Counted from the first letter of the stretch, positions 8,252-17,646 are shown. The stretch is DNA of 64,000 nt from Sphaerothrix epifaneia (GCF_042788235.1 NZ_JBHZOL010000086.1:1-64000), one strand, 5' to 3'. Notes: generated by a model not told the origin, from the letters alone. Translations and numbers: made by a program.

Positions 8252-9187
8252 CTACCGCGTTTTAGGATCGAGCGCATCTCGCAAACCATCCCCCACATAG
8301 TTAATGCTCAAGACGGTCAAAAAAATGGCTAACCCCGGAAACAGCACCATGTAAGGAGCCGACTCAATATAGTTTTGGGCGTCATAGAGCATGCGTCCCC
8401 AAGTGGGCACATCGGGGGGAAATCCCAGCCCCAAAAAGCTCAGCGTCGATTCCGCAATGATGGCATTTCCGACTGCCAGCGTTGCGGCTACAATCACCGG
8501 GCCAATGACATTGGGCAAAATGTGGCTCCAAATCAGACGGCGAGGGGTTGCCCCTAGGGCGATCGCCGCTTGCACAAAGGTACGGGCTTTGACACTCAAA
8601 AAGCCCGCCCGCACCAGCCGCGCCACCGCCATCCAATTTAGCCCGCCAATCACCAACACAATCAGCAAAAAAATGCCTAGCTCTGGGCCAAAAGTTGCGC
8701 GGGCTTGGTCGCCAAATAGATAGATCACCATTAGCGCCAAGGGCAGTTGTGGCAAAGATAAAAAAATATCGGTTAGCCGCATCAAGCCCCCTTCTAGCCA
8801 ATGACCGTAAAAGCCTGCGATCGCGCCGATCAAAACCCCTACTGTCATCGCAATCAGCATCGCGACAACGCCAACCGCCAAAGAAATTCGCCCACCGTAT
8901 AGAATTCGCGCTAGCTGATCTTGCCCCAAATCGTTAGTGCCAAAAGGATGTGCCCAACTAGGCGGTAAGACAGCTCGACCAAAATCAATTTGATCAATCG
9001 GCGTGCGGTAGATTAAAGGGCCAATCAAAACCGCACTCACCAGCAGCAGCAGTACCCCAGCGCTGACAACTGCCGCGCGATCGCGGCGAAAAGCGTGCCA
9101 CAACAGCAGCAATCCCCCCTTGGCCGACATAAATCCTGGGTGATTCGTCATCTCAGTTGGCAAAGACATTGACCAACACCCTATCAT
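8252..9187 (-). CDS. ABC transporter permease, DppC/OppC type
   Basis: About 311 residues with six predicted membrane helices. The N-terminal OppC-type region (LLWHAFRRDRAAVVSAGVLLLLV) is followed by the periplasmic segment with HPFGTNDLGQDQLARILYGGR, diagnostic of dipeptide/oligopeptide/nickel permeases, and by the EAA loop FVQAAIALGATPRRLIWSHI-like segment that docks the ATPase. It would import peptides or a similar solute across the inner membrane. No partner permease (DppB), binding protein of the same family or ATPase lies beside it, so the other subunits must be elsewhere. The start is uncertain among GTG 9193, ATG 9187, ATG 9169 and ATG 9151. Confidence 0.9.
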   Translation of the reverse strand: MIGCWSMSLPTEMTNHPGFMSAKGGLLLLWHAFRRDRAAVVSAGVLLLLVSAVLIGPLIYRTPIDQIDFGRAVLPPSWAHPFGTNDLGQDQLARILYGGRISLAVGVVAMLIAMTVGVLIGAIAGFYGHWLEGGLMRLTDIFLSLPQLPLALMVIYLFGDQARATFGPELGIFLLIVLVIGGLNWMAVARLVRAGFLSVKARTFVQAAIALGATPRRLIWSHILPNVIGPVIVAATLAVGNAIIAESTLSFLGLGFPPDVPTWGRMLYDAQNYIESAPYMVLFPGLAIFLTVLSINYVGDGLRDALDPKTR

Positions 9188-9275
9188 CGACACAGAACTT
9201 TAGTCTGCAAAATTGCTCCAGCAGAGCAGCGAAAATAAAAAGGGAATGGCTGACTTTTCCTACCCATGAGAGAAA

Positions 9276-10586
9276 ATGACACGGTTCCGGCAAATTGTCT
9301 CCAAGAAAGTTTTGATGCGGCTACTCTTGGGGCTGTTGCTAGTGCAAGTTATCAGCCTGCTAGGGTTGGGGCTAAGCTGGCCGCGCCAGCCTGCCGAGGT
9401 GCCTTTAGCGATGGTGGTGCCGCAAGCGGAAATGCCCTACTGGCAAACGTTGGTAGATGCCTTTGAGGCAGAAAACGCCAACATCCACATTGAGTTAACG
9501 ACAGGCAGCTATACACCAGAACAAATTGAGGCTATTTACAGCGCTGATTTGCAAACCTCAACCCCTCGCTACGACCTGGTCTACTTAGATGTGACTTGGC
9601 TACCGGGCTTTGCCAGTCGGGGTTGGCTGCAAGATTTGACCCCCCAAATAACAGCAGCCGCACTTTCTGAATTTTTGGGCAGCGAAGTTGAAATGAGCCG
9701 CTACCAAAAGCAGCTTTATCGCCTGCCCTTTCGGGCTGACATTGGCGTCATGCTAGTCAACCAGCAGCTTGTGGCTCCGGTCAATTTGCCGACGACATTT
9801 GCCGCGCTTTTGCAGGTTTCGCGATCGCTGCGACAGCAAAGGCACTGGGGCTATTTGTGGCAAGGCCGAGCAGACGAAAGCTTAGTGGCTAACTTTGTTG
9901 AAGTGTTAGACGGGTTTGGTGGATTTTGGATTGATCCTGCAACGCAGTCGGTGGGTCTGAACCAGCCAGAAGCGATTCGAGCTATCCAGTTTTTGCGCAA
10001 TACGCTGGTTTTAGAGGCTTCTCCGCCCACGGTGATTGGCTACGAAGAGCAAACCTCGTTTACCCAGTTTCAGCTTGGCAACACGGCTTTTTTACGCATT
10101 TGGCCGCAGTTCTGGCAGCAAGCCAACGCAGCCAACTCCCCCTTACACAATCAGGTGGGCTTGTCTGCCACGCTAGCGCTACCGGGGCGCGTGCGACGAG
10201 CCTGTCGGGGGGGCTGGGGCTTGGCGATCGCGCAAAAAACGGCTCACCCTGAGGCCGCTTGGCAAGCCGTTGATTTTTTTACCAGTGCCGCAGCCCAGCG
10301 TCAGTTTAGCTTGGCCTCTGGCTATTTACCCAGCCGCAAAGCGCTATTTGCCGATGCCCAGCTTTTGGCAGCCTACCCTCACTTCCGCCAGCTTTTAGAA
10401 CAGCTACAAACCCGTTCGGTTTTTCGGCCTCAAATTCCAGAATATGAGCAAGCCTCTGAGATTTTGCAAACTCAACTCTGGCGGGTTCTGGTAGGCGATG
10501 TCTCGCCAGAGATTGCCATGCAGCAAGCTGCCGAACAAACGCGATCGCTGCTCAAGCACGGAGTCGCCTATCAAAGGTTTGAGTGA
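9276..10586 (+). CDS. ABC transporter extracellular sugar-binding protein (family 1)
   Basis: 436 residues. An N-terminal hydrophobic segment (LLLGLLLVQVISLLGLGLSW, about residues 15-35) acts as a signal or anchor; there is no clear lipobox. The mature part is a family-1 solute-binding protein with PYWQTLVDAFEAENANIHIE, the YDLVYLDVTWLPGFASRGWL block and the late WGLAIAQKTAHPEAAWQAVDF segment typical of maltose/trehalose-type binders. ATG 9276 is preceded by GAGAGAAA. Divergent from the DppC-like permease and convergent with the glycosidase, whose stop overlaps by 16 bases. No cognate permease or ATPase is present in the window. Confidence 0.9.
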   Translation: MTRFRQIVSKKVLMRLLLGLLLVQVISLLGLGLSWPRQPAEVPLAMVVPQAEMPYWQTLVDAFEAENANIHIELTTGSYTPEQIEAIYSADLQTSTPRYDLVYLDVTWLPGFASRGWLQDLTPQITAAALSEFLGSEVEMSRYQKQLYRLPFRADIGVMLVNQQLVAPVNLPTTFAALLQVSRSLRQQRHWGYLWQGRADESLVANFVEVLDGFGGFWIDPATQSVGLNQPEAIRAIQFLRNTLVLEASPPTVIGYEEQTSFTQFQLGNTAFLRIWPQFWQQANAANSPLHNQVGLSATLALPGRVRRACRGGWGLAIAQKTAHPEAAWQAVDFFTSAAAQRQFSLASGYLPSRKALFADAQLLAAYPHFRQLLEQLQTRSVFRPQIPEYEQASEILQTQLWRVLVGDVSPEIAMQQAAEQTRSLLKHGVAYQRFE

Positions 10587-11914
10587 GCCTGATCAGCAGC
10601 TTGCTCCTTTAATAGCAAATCTAAAACCAGCGAAGCCGTCCAGGAAAAATTAGCTGAACCCAGCCCTGCTCCAGTATCGGGGTTGAAGTACTCATAAAAC
10701 CCCGATCGACGCGGTAGCTCCAGGCTATTTTGGCGTAGCTGCTCAGCCTCATGGTAGCAGCCGTAGTTTTCAAACCCTTGAATTAGCAGCCAGTTGAGGT
10801 TAATCCAAACGGGGCCACGCCAATAGCGAGATGGGTCAAACATGGCTTCTTGGCGGCTACAGCTTGGCACCGTCCAGCTACCGCTGCCGCAGAAGTTGCT
10901 ATCGTAAAAAGTTTTCAACATTTGGATAGCCTGGGCATGGGTGGGTACGTCAGCATACAAAGGTGAAAACCCAGCCGCAACCGAAATAGGAATCGGCTGC
11001 TGAGAAGCCCGATCATAGCTTTGATAAATTCGCTTTTCGGCATTCCAAAGTTGGCTATTCATGCCCTGGGCGGTTTTGTTAGCCCAGGTTTGAAAGGGCT
11101 GAGCATCTTGGCCTAAAAGCTCAGCGATCGCGGCTAAATCGCGATTGGCTTTGACCAACAAAGCATTAAACAAAACATCTTGAATCAGAAAGGGAAAATT
11201 CTTTTGAATATGATTTTCTGCGTATTTGTTTTCCCTCGCCTGCACCATTAAATAAACATAGCGATCGTAGTCGCGATCGCTGGGGCGATGGCTACCATCA
11301 ATTTCGTTGAGGTCAACCCGCCGATAAGGCGGCAACATCTCGCGGGTAACTTGAATCCGGTTTAAAACCGCATCCCACATAGGCGAATTGTCCTGGCCTG
11401 ATTCCCAAGGGTGGCGAATATACACCAACCCGTTGTTGTCAATGTCACGCTCTCGGTAGAGGTACCAGTGCCAAGCTTTCAAGCGCGGAAACAACTCTGC
11501 CAAAAAATGCTTGGCTACCTTCTTATCGCTGGCGTGACGATAAATGTGCCATGCTGCCGTTGCATGTACGGGCGGCTGAATAATGCCAGAAGTAGCTGCC
11601 TGATGCGGTTTGGGGCCTTCTGGCGATCGCTCGGTTTGCCAGTAATCGGGGCCGGGAAAATAGTCTTTCACCTCTCGCTGGCGAAAGACAATATGGGGTA
11701 AAAAGCCATTGCTCCATTGCCCCCGAAACAGCGATCGCAGTTCTTGCATGGCTTTGGCTTGGTCGTAATGGGCATAGCCCATCGCAATAAAAGCCGAATC
11801 CCAACTCCATTGATGAGGATAAAGCTTGGGTGCAGGTTTTGTTGCCGTCCCTAGCCAGTTTTGGTGAAGAATACCTTTGGCTTGTTCTGCTAAGGCCATA
11901 TCTTGATTTTTCAT
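10571..11914 (-). CDS. GH63/MGH1-like (alpha/alpha)6 glycosidase
   Basis: 447 residues of the GH63-related family that includes glucosylglycerate/mannosylglycerate hydrolases and processing glucosidase-like enzymes. Visible blocks are HQWSWDSAFIAMGYAHYD near residue 34 (the conserved W-x-WDS with the aspartate), GFLPHIVF, the IRHPWESGQDNSPMWD acidic motif near 165, and the late FWRGPVWINLNWLLIQGF-type segment (here YWRGPVWINLNWLLIQG). Glucosylglycerate and glucosylglycerol are cyanobacterial compatible solutes, so hydrolysis of one is a reasonable guess, but the substrate cannot be read from sequence. No signal peptide. Convergent overlap with the sugar-binding protein gene. Confidence 0.82.
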   Translation of the reverse strand: MKNQDMALAEQAKGILHQNWLGTATKPAPKLYPHQWSWDSAFIAMGYAHYDQAKAMQELRSLFRGQWSNGFLPHIVFRQREVKDYFPGPDYWQTERSPEGPKPHQAATSGIIQPPVHATAAWHIYRHASDKKVAKHFLAELFPRLKAWHWYLYRERDIDNNGLVYIRHPWESGQDNSPMWDAVLNRIQVTREMLPPYRRVDLNEIDGSHRPSDRDYDRYVYLMVQARENKYAENHIQKNFPFLIQDVLFNALLVKANRDLAAIAELLGQDAQPFQTWANKTAQGMNSQLWNAEKRIYQSYDRASQQPIPISVAAGFSPLYADVPTHAQAIQMLKTFYDSNFCGSGSWTVPSCSRQEAMFDPSRYWRGPVWINLNWLLIQGFENYGCYHEAEQLRQNSLELPRRSGFYEYFNPDTGAGLGSANFSWTASLVLDLLLKEQAADQAHSNL

Positions 11915-12444
11915 GTCGAACCTCCTGGGGTGGATGCAGAGTGAGAAAAAATTCTAGCTACCTGAACAAACAAAATCGCCAAACAAAACCGCCGCAAACC
12001 CAATTAAATTTGCGTTATTGGAATAATCTTTGTGGCTGATAAAAACTTGAAAAAAATGCGATTTCAGTTCCTTTTTTCCAGAACTGAGTAATCGCTATAG
12101 GCACCCAAAACTAATTCCCTATTAACCATCAATCTTAAGAACCGCTTTAAGGGGTGACAAGGGGTTAATAGTTTTTACACATTCAAATAAAGATTTGATT
12201 AGATATTTCAATCAGTCCTCAATTTGAGGAATCTTACTTAAATTCCATAATTTTTTCTCACGCCTAGCAGCCGATCATATCAGGCGTTCTGCTTTAGACC
12301 TGGCGTTAACTAAATGCTTGTGACAACAGTAGCCCCTTCGCCAAACAGGTAGCAATTCTATCGCTGGCTTGATCTAGTCACGGAGAAACCCTAGTCACCT
12401 GGGGAGAAATTTATTTCAGATTGTTACAAAAATACATTTCGGCT
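11915..12444. other. Intergenic stretch of about 530 bp
   Basis: A+T-rich non-coding DNA that includes the promoter region of the minus-strand glycosidase. No repeat family member, RNA gene or convincing small ORF was recognised. Confidence 0.5.
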
Positions 12445-12962
12445 ATGATGCGTTTGTGTGATTGGCGTCAGCCCCCGTTTAGTCTATCTACCGGACTTTT
12501 GACCCGTTTTATAGGGCTGACTAGCTTCACTTGTAGCCTGCCCGCAACCCAAGCAAGCGGACTTTTGCCCAGCGATAGCAGCACCGTCGGCTGGATTGAA
12601 AACGGCAAAATATTAGTCTAGATGAACCTGTCAAAGTCAAGCTTGATACCGGGGCAACGACAAGCTCAATTAACGCCGAAATTTTAGAACAGCCCAACGA
12701 AGACACTGAATCAGGCGGCATGATTCAGTGTCGTTTTGTTGATACAGAGGGACATAGCAAAGTTTTTGAATGCCCAGTGAATCGCTGGGTACGCATTAAA
12801 GAGGGTGAAGGCGGCTTCTTTCGTGTCCCGGTTGTCACCATGAAATTTTGCGTCGCCAGACGGTGGATTGAAGCAGAAGTTAACCCAGGCGATCGCCAGC
12901 AGTTTAACTACTCAGTTTTGATTGGTCGCAACAGGCTGAAAAAAGGAAACTTGGGTGGTTAA
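12445..12962 (+). pseudogene. Frameshifted retropepsin-like ATP-dependent zinc protease (Zn_protease, PF05618 type)
   Basis: Two frames together make one recognisable protein. Frame 1 (ATG 12445 or 12448) gives a hydrophobic leader and then SSTVGWIENGKILV before a TAG at about 12619. The frame one base back, entered near 12605-12620, continues with DEPVKVKLDTGATTSSINA, holding the aspartic-protease-like DTGA, and runs to VLIGRNRLKKGN at the end (stop at 12960). The family begins with a V/IGW-x-E strand followed closely by K-x-DTGA, so the join is exact. A one-base deletion (or sequencing error, or a -1 programmed shift at the AAAATATT run) separates them. As read, no full-length protein is made. 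Confidence 0.7.
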
Positions 12963-13016
12963 TTCTGCCCAAACTTACACCAGTGAACCCACCTGCTCAG
13001 CCGAGGAAACCGTCTC

Positions 13017-13630
13017 ATGCATCGAACCTTGAGGGCTTCAGTATTAGCTTTGTTTTTAACCGCTATTAGTTTAGACCGATTCTTCAAAAGAAAGGTACAG
13101 ATGAGACTGACGAAACGTCTGCAGAGCAAAGGCTGTTCAATTCAAAATCGAAAATCCAAAATCGAGAATTGATATTAGCTATTTTTGTTCATAAGCTAGT
13201 TGTTTCAGGCATTCTACTTTTGCCTAACCAGACCCATAAAGGCTGGTATCTTGAAACCAAGCTTTCGCTCACCTCAGATTTCGCCGCAATCTGCCGAGGC
13301 GGGTTTGCCGACAACGGTTCGACTGTTTCTACCCCTGAAGTTGTAGCGTTTATCCTCAATCAAGCCAAGATTCCGGCACGAGGCGGCAAGGGCATTCTTT
13401 TAACCGCCGCAGAAACCTATGCCACCAGCTTTGTGCAGTGGCTAGAGGGACAAAATGCAAAGGCAGAGTGGCAGGCTCATGACAGCGTGAATCTCAGCTT
13501 TGGTGAGCAAACGCGCTATTTGCCGTGGGGGTATGGTTTGCAGCAGGCGATCGCGGCGGCTTTGCCCAAGCTCAAAACCCTGCTAGCCAAAATTGAGTTT
13601 GCTCAAACTGAGGTTGCCGTAGACGGCTAA
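13017..13630 (+). pseudogene. Unknown secreted-protein gene interrupted by repeat R1
   Basis: ATG 13017 opens a signal-peptide-like stretch MHRTLRASVLALFLTAIS and then reads straight into an R1 repeat (13070-13177), ending at a TGA inside it. Immediately after the repeat a second frame (TTG 13169) runs to 13630 with GKGILLTAAETYATSFVQWL, HDSVNLSFGEQTRYLPWGYG and a C-terminal helix. I do not recognise this domain. The arrangement suggests one gene broken by the repeat, but removing the repeat does not restore the frame cleanly, so additional change must have occurred. Alternatively the distal frame is an independent gene of 153 residues. Confidence 0.45.
13070..13177 (+). repeat. R1 dispersed repeat, copy 2 (108 bp)
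   Basis: Same blocks as copy 1: ACCGATTCTTCAAAAGAAAG, GTACAGATGAGACTGACG, AAACGTCTGCAGAGC and three AAAATCN heptads, ending GAATTGATATTA. Flanked by TATTAG-like sequence on both sides, a possible target duplication. Confidence 0.85.
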
Positions 13631-13633
13631 ATA

Positions 13634-13671
13634 GCAATATCGGGTCAGGGCTAGCCCTGACCCGATATTGC
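13634..13671. terminator. 38-bp perfect palindrome, probable hairpin terminator
   Basis: GCAATATCGGGTCAGGGCT is followed directly by its exact reverse complement. It begins 4 bases after the stop of the upstream frame. No T-run follows, so it may act bidirectionally or as an mRNA-stabilising hairpin. A closely similar hairpin lies at 41100-41120. Confidence 0.6.
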
Positions 13672-13772
13672 ATTGTTGTGAGGCGATCGCTATTTAGAAT
13701 CGCTATTTAGATCCGATGGCACCTAGTGAGATTCAAGAGGCGATCGCCCAGCCATAACGGCATGCAACTAGC

Positions 13773-14150
13773 CTATTTAACGACTTCCTCAACGTTATCT
13801 TTAACCTGCTGGCCTAGATTTTTGAGAGAATCACCTGCCGACTCTAGCGGATTGGGCGCACCTTGCTGAAACCGCGCCTTGCGCTCAAGCTCATTAGCTT
13901 TAACCTGAGCCGCAGAGGTGTCGCGTCGAGGATCGGTGTCGTCATACTGATTCATGCCGTCAGCTTTGGACTGAACCGTGTCGTAAGGCTCGTAATTTTG
14001 TAGCTGACCGCGATCATTTTTCTGGTAGTCGTCAGAGCCGCGAGCCTGAGCTACGCCGCTAAAACCAAAGACGAGGCTAGCACAAAGGCAAAATGCCAGG
14101 ACACTGGCGACGACACGCCGAATAGAAGTTGCGTTTAGGGACATTTTCAT
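13773..14150 (-). CDS. Secreted small hypothetical protein
   Basis: 125 residues from ATG 14150, chosen because GGAATTCAGCT precedes it and because it places MKMSLNATSIRR and the hydrophobic core (VVASVLAFCLCASLVFGF) as a normal signal peptide with cleavage after VAQA. An upstream ATG at 14189 would add 13 residues. The mature protein is hydrophilic: YQKNDRGQLQNYEPYDTVQ, DDTDPRRDTSAA, and a C-terminal amphipathic helix (DSLKNLGQQVKDNVEEVV). This resembles small periplasmic or lumenal cyanobacterial proteins of unknown function with a low-complexity centre and a terminal helix. No function can be assigned. Confidence 0.75.
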   Translation of the reverse strand: MKMSLNATSIRRVVASVLAFCLCASLVFGFSGVAQARGSDDYQKNDRGQLQNYEPYDTVQSKADGMNQYDDTDPRRDTSAAQVKANELERKARFQQGAPNPLESAGDSLKNLGQQVKDNVEEVVK

Positions 14151-14543
14151 AGCTGAATTCCAAAACATATTGTCTTGAAATGTAGACATTTTTGCCCAAA
14201 CTCAACCTCTGTCCTAAGTACAGAACTGGGCTGAGCAAGGTCTATCTTGGGTTGAGTTAGAACTGTATCTTGAGGCAGTTTTGTCGTCTGCGGCGGTGGG
14301 TAAGCTGCTATCCCAAAGCAGCGATCGCCGTCGAGCCAGTTTTTTGCAAAGTCTTGTAAAGCAAGCCCTCAGCAGTGCAAGCGTTCTATCACAGCTTCGT
14401 TGAGCCGCTCAACCTAAAGGTACAGTTGGGGTTGCGGTTGCTGACGTAGCCTAACGACATATCTCCCGTGACGGTTTTGTTCTGGCCAATTCAACGACTA
14501 GGATCAGCGCCAGATCACTTATTACAGCGTTGAGCCATCTGAT
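14151..14543. other. Intergenic stretch with a degraded R1-like segment
   Basis: Divergent promoters of the secreted protein (minus) and the DUF2993 gene (plus) must lie here. Positions about 14399-14430 (CTCAACCTAAAGGTACAG followed by a G/T-rich run) match the R1 core loosely, about 23 of 30 positions, and may be a degraded fourth copy. Confidence 0.4.
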
Positions 14544-15281
14544 ATGTCAAAAGATTTAGATCTCGGTGAGCAAGCTATTAGCAAAGCCGTAGAGTTGGGG
14601 CTTGAAAGCCAACTGGAGCAAGCAGAAACTTTAGAAGTGAGTATTAACACGGATGCTGGCAAGCTAGTTCAAGGCGAACTAGACGCTGTAGAAGTTAAGG
14701 GTCAAGGCTTGGTGATGGAGCAAGGCTTGCGCAGCGAAAAACTACACCTCGCCACCAACGCCATTTCGATCAATCCGCTGAAGGCGGCTGTCGGAGAAAT
14801 CGAGATTGAAAAACCAGTCGAAGCTAAAACCGTGGTGGTGCTGACTGAAACCGACATTGAAGCGGCGTTTAATTCTCCCTACATTGGCCAAAAGCTAGAG
14901 ACGCTGCAAATTGAGGTTGAAGGCCAGACAACTCACATCAAGCCCCACCAAGTTGAGTTTTCTATTCCTGAAATTGACACAATTTGTCTGCGAGCAGACG
15001 TTGAGCTGGTGCAAACTGGCGAAGTGCAAAAAGTGGCCTTTAAGGCTCAACCACGGATGGCCGAAGCGGGGCACCAGGTGGTGCTAGAAAATGTTGAACC
15101 GCTTGATGAGGCAAAGGCTCAACCCGCGCTGACGCAGGCTTTGGTAGCAGTAGCCGCTGATCTATTAGATTTGCGCAATTTTGAGTTAGGCGACATGTCC
15201 CTGCGCTTTGAACGGCTGACGGTTGTTCCGGGTCAGATTAAGCTCCAGGCTGAAGCCACCATCAACAGCTTGCCTAGTTAA
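14544..15281 (+). CDS. DUF2993 (LmeA-like) phospholipid-binding family protein
   Basis: 245 residues. The whole length fits DUF2993, a tubular lipid-binding-like fold found throughout cyanobacteria and actinobacteria: LGEQAISKAVELGLESQLEQ, the SINTDAGKLVQGELDAVEV block, LKAAVGEIEIEKPVEA-like strand, ALTETDI-type segment (here VLTETDIEAAFNSPY) and a final strand with VPGQIKLQAEATI. No signal peptide or membrane helix, so it should be cytoplasmic or peripheral. Transcribed alone; convergent with the TPR gene with 7 bases between stops. Confidence 0.87.
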   Translation: MSKDLDLGEQAISKAVELGLESQLEQAETLEVSINTDAGKLVQGELDAVEVKGQGLVMEQGLRSEKLHLATNAISINPLKAAVGEIEIEKPVEAKTVVVLTETDIEAAFNSPYIGQKLETLQIEVEGQTTHIKPHQVEFSIPEIDTICLRADVELVQTGEVQKVAFKAQPRMAEAGHQVVLENVEPLDEAKAQPALTQALVAVAADLLDLRNFELGDMSLRFERLTVVPGQIKLQAEATINSLPS

Positions 15282-15288
15282 GGCTGAT

Positions 15289-17646
15289 TTAGTTGTAGAC
15301 CGCTGCCGTTTGCTTAACCGCTAAACCTTTGAGTTTCTCTAAGGTTTTCTGCACCATCACTAAGTTACGAGCATCTTTTTGGGCTTTCAGAAAAATGGAA
15401 GCCGTTTCTAAGTCAGCGATCGCCTTGTGAAACTCACCCACGTTTTGATAAGCAGCGGCGCGGTAACATAGCGGTAAAGCAATCTGGGCGCGATTGCGCT
15501 CAACGGCGGCGGTAAAGTCAGCGATCGCGGCTGTTACATGTCCCAGTTTTTGATAAGCCACGCCCCGATAAAAATAAGCCAAAGGCGAATCAGCCTGGAT
15601 TTGGCTAGCCTGGGTAAAGTCATAAATAGCGCTTTCTAGCTGTTCACTTTCTAGAAAGAGCAAACCGCGATTGCAGTAGCCCGCAAAATGTTGAGCATCG
15701 TAGCGCACCGCTTGGCTAAAGTCAGCGATCGCCGCTTCAAATTTACCCAGGTTGGCATAAATCAAACCTCGGTTATTGTAAGCAGCCGGGTCGTGGGGGG
15801 TAATCTTCAGCACCTGATGGTAGTCCAGTAAAGCCGCTTCTTGATCGCCTAGGTCATAGCGGGTGGTGGCTCGGTTAAAATAAGCCACGGCATCGCGAGC
15901 GGCAATGGTGGGGTCTTTAAAGCGGGTCTGTAGACGCTCTACTACTTGCGGGTCAGTTGTGTAGAGTTTGAGCGCTAGCTGGTCAAAGACCGTATTGGCT
16001 GTTTTAATTGGCTGCATCCCCAGGATGGCAAAGCTGTGGTCGCAGACCAAAAAGTTTTCGTCCGTACCCAAAATTTTGAACGTAAAGCGATCGGGATAGC
16101 GCTGCTTGAGAGGCAGTAGTTTGTTCAGCGCTTCGGTAATCTGGCGTTTTTGGGTGGACGCTAGCTGCCAGCGCTGACTAATCGTGTGCAGCAGTCGCCC
16201 TTCCCGCCGATCGCCCACATGACACCAGCCAATTTCTAGGCGGCACTGACGAGCCAGTAAGGCTTCAAACTGGTTCACAATCGCTGCATCTAGCTCGCAG
16301 GTGTCTGCCCAAGGCCACACTAAAATCAGCCGCGTTTGCGTTCGGGCGATCGCTGATTCTAGCGCCAAGCGGCTGTCTGAAGGGGTAGCTTTGGTTAACT
16401 CAGGCAGCGATCGCGTCCCTTGAAAATCTACAATCCAGCGGTGTTGAGTCGGCAAATGAGGCGAGGTCGCGCCCATCTCCAGACGCGCCAGCAGCGTCTC
16501 TTGCACTTCTTGCAAATACCGTTCTGTGTCCTCAACCCGTACCCCTAGCTTCTGTAGCTGAGTTTGCAACTGCTGGGTATCGTCAGCTTTGGGCAGAGTT
16601 TCAATTTGGCGATAAAGCTGGCGCTGTGCCTGCTCAAGAGTACAGATAAACGTTTGCATCTGTTCAAACTGGCCTTGCAGCGTCTGCACAGCTTGAGCAA
16701 CCGCCTGTTGCACAGTGGCTTCTAAACGGTCGGTGGCCGGAACCGTTTCTAGCTGGGTAGTAATCTGGGCGATCGCCTCTTGTAAAGCTTTGAGCTGCGG
16801 TTGGTCGATAGAGGCAGCCTCGGCTGAAAAGGAGCGACCTCCAGTCAGCGAACTTTCTAAAAGCTGCTGCTGTTCAGTCAGGTGTTTGAGCTGCTGAGCA
16901 AGACGGGCAAAGTCTTGACGGGGAACCAGTTCAGCAATGGCTTTGATCAGCTCTCGCACTTCTTCTTTGAGAACGGTTGAGTCACTGGTGACACTCCCTT
17001 CGCGCAAGCGGCGCTCGAAATAGCCCAGGGTATCAGTCAAGGTGGAAAGCTGACCCTTAGTTTCTAACCCCAAGGCGTCAAGGGTAACGCGCAACTGCAT
17101 CAGATCAGTTTTGAGATGGGCAATTTCAGCCTCCGTAGCTTCCACGCGCGGAATGCTGGATAGACGCTGCGTTTGGCTGTTTAAGCGGTCTACAGAGGTG
17201 CAGAGATAGGTATATTGATCTTGCAGTTCACTCATATCTTTGTGAACCTGGCTGAGATCCGGCGCTTCGATGGCATGTAAACGCTGCTCTAACTGCTGCT
17301 GCGCCTCTTCTAGCCGTTGCGAGAACCGCACAATCGCGCGATCGGTATGAGCCATCACGGTTCGCTGCAACGTCATAAATTCTTCAGGCGTTGGCAGCGT
17401 AGCCACCTGGTCTTGAACCTGATGCACAGCCTCAGACAACACCTGACTGGTGCTTTCTGAAATTTCGCTTAGTTCTTCTACCCGTTGCTCTAGCCGCCGC
17501 CGACTGACCAATCCCAGCGCCACTAAAACCGAAAGCGGCGCTGAAGCATACAAAAGCTGCTGAGTGGCGGCAGAGGCCACAATGCCAGCACCCGTCCCTA
17601 ACAACAGAGCATTTTCAGAAAAGTTGAGCCAATCGGGTGTTTTCAC
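15289..17646 (-). CDS. Membrane-anchored coiled-coil protein with C-terminal TPR repeats
   Basis: 785 residues from GTG 17646 (VKTPDWLNFSENALLLGTGAG); a TTG at 17745 would extend it by 33 residues but lacks the typical opening. Two short hydrophobic stretches near the N-terminus (LLLGTGAGIVASAA and LLYASAPLSVLVALGLV) form an anchor. About 330 residues of coiled coil follow. Residues about 400-570 form a globular region (RLILVWPWADTCELDAAIVN to SFAILGMQPIKT) that recalls phospholipase-D-like folds but lacks an HKD motif. Five or so TPR units fill the C-terminus (AYNNRGLIYANLGKFEAAIA and similar). The likely role is a scaffold at the membrane; partners unknown. Confidence 0.8.
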   Translation of the reverse strand: MKTPDWLNFSENALLLGTGAGIVASAATQQLLYASAPLSVLVALGLVSRRRLEQRVEELSEISESTSQVLSEAVHQVQDQVATLPTPEEFMTLQRTVMAHTDRAIVRFSQRLEEAQQQLEQRLHAIEAPDLSQVHKDMSELQDQYTYLCTSVDRLNSQTQRLSSIPRVEATEAEIAHLKTDLMQLRVTLDALGLETKGQLSTLTDTLGYFERRLREGSVTSDSTVLKEEVRELIKAIAELVPRQDFARLAQQLKHLTEQQQLLESSLTGGRSFSAEAASIDQPQLKALQEAIAQITTQLETVPATDRLEATVQQAVAQAVQTLQGQFEQMQTFICTLEQAQRQLYRQIETLPKADDTQQLQTQLQKLGVRVEDTERYLQEVQETLLARLEMGATSPHLPTQHRWIVDFQGTRSLPELTKATPSDSRLALESAIARTQTRLILVWPWADTCELDAAIVNQFEALLARQCRLEIGWCHVGDRREGRLLHTISQRWQLASTQKRQITEALNKLLPLKQRYPDRFTFKILGTDENFLVCDHSFAILGMQPIKTANTVFDQLALKLYTTDPQVVERLQTRFKDPTIAARDAVAYFNRATTRYDLGDQEAALLDYHQVLKITPHDPAAYNNRGLIYANLGKFEAAIADFSQAVRYDAQHFAGYCNRGLLFLESEQLESAIYDFTQASQIQADSPLAYFYRGVAYQKLGHVTAAIADFTAAVERNRAQIALPLCYRAAAYQNVGEFHKAIADLETASIFLKAQKDARNLVMVQKTLEKLKGLAVKQTAAVYN

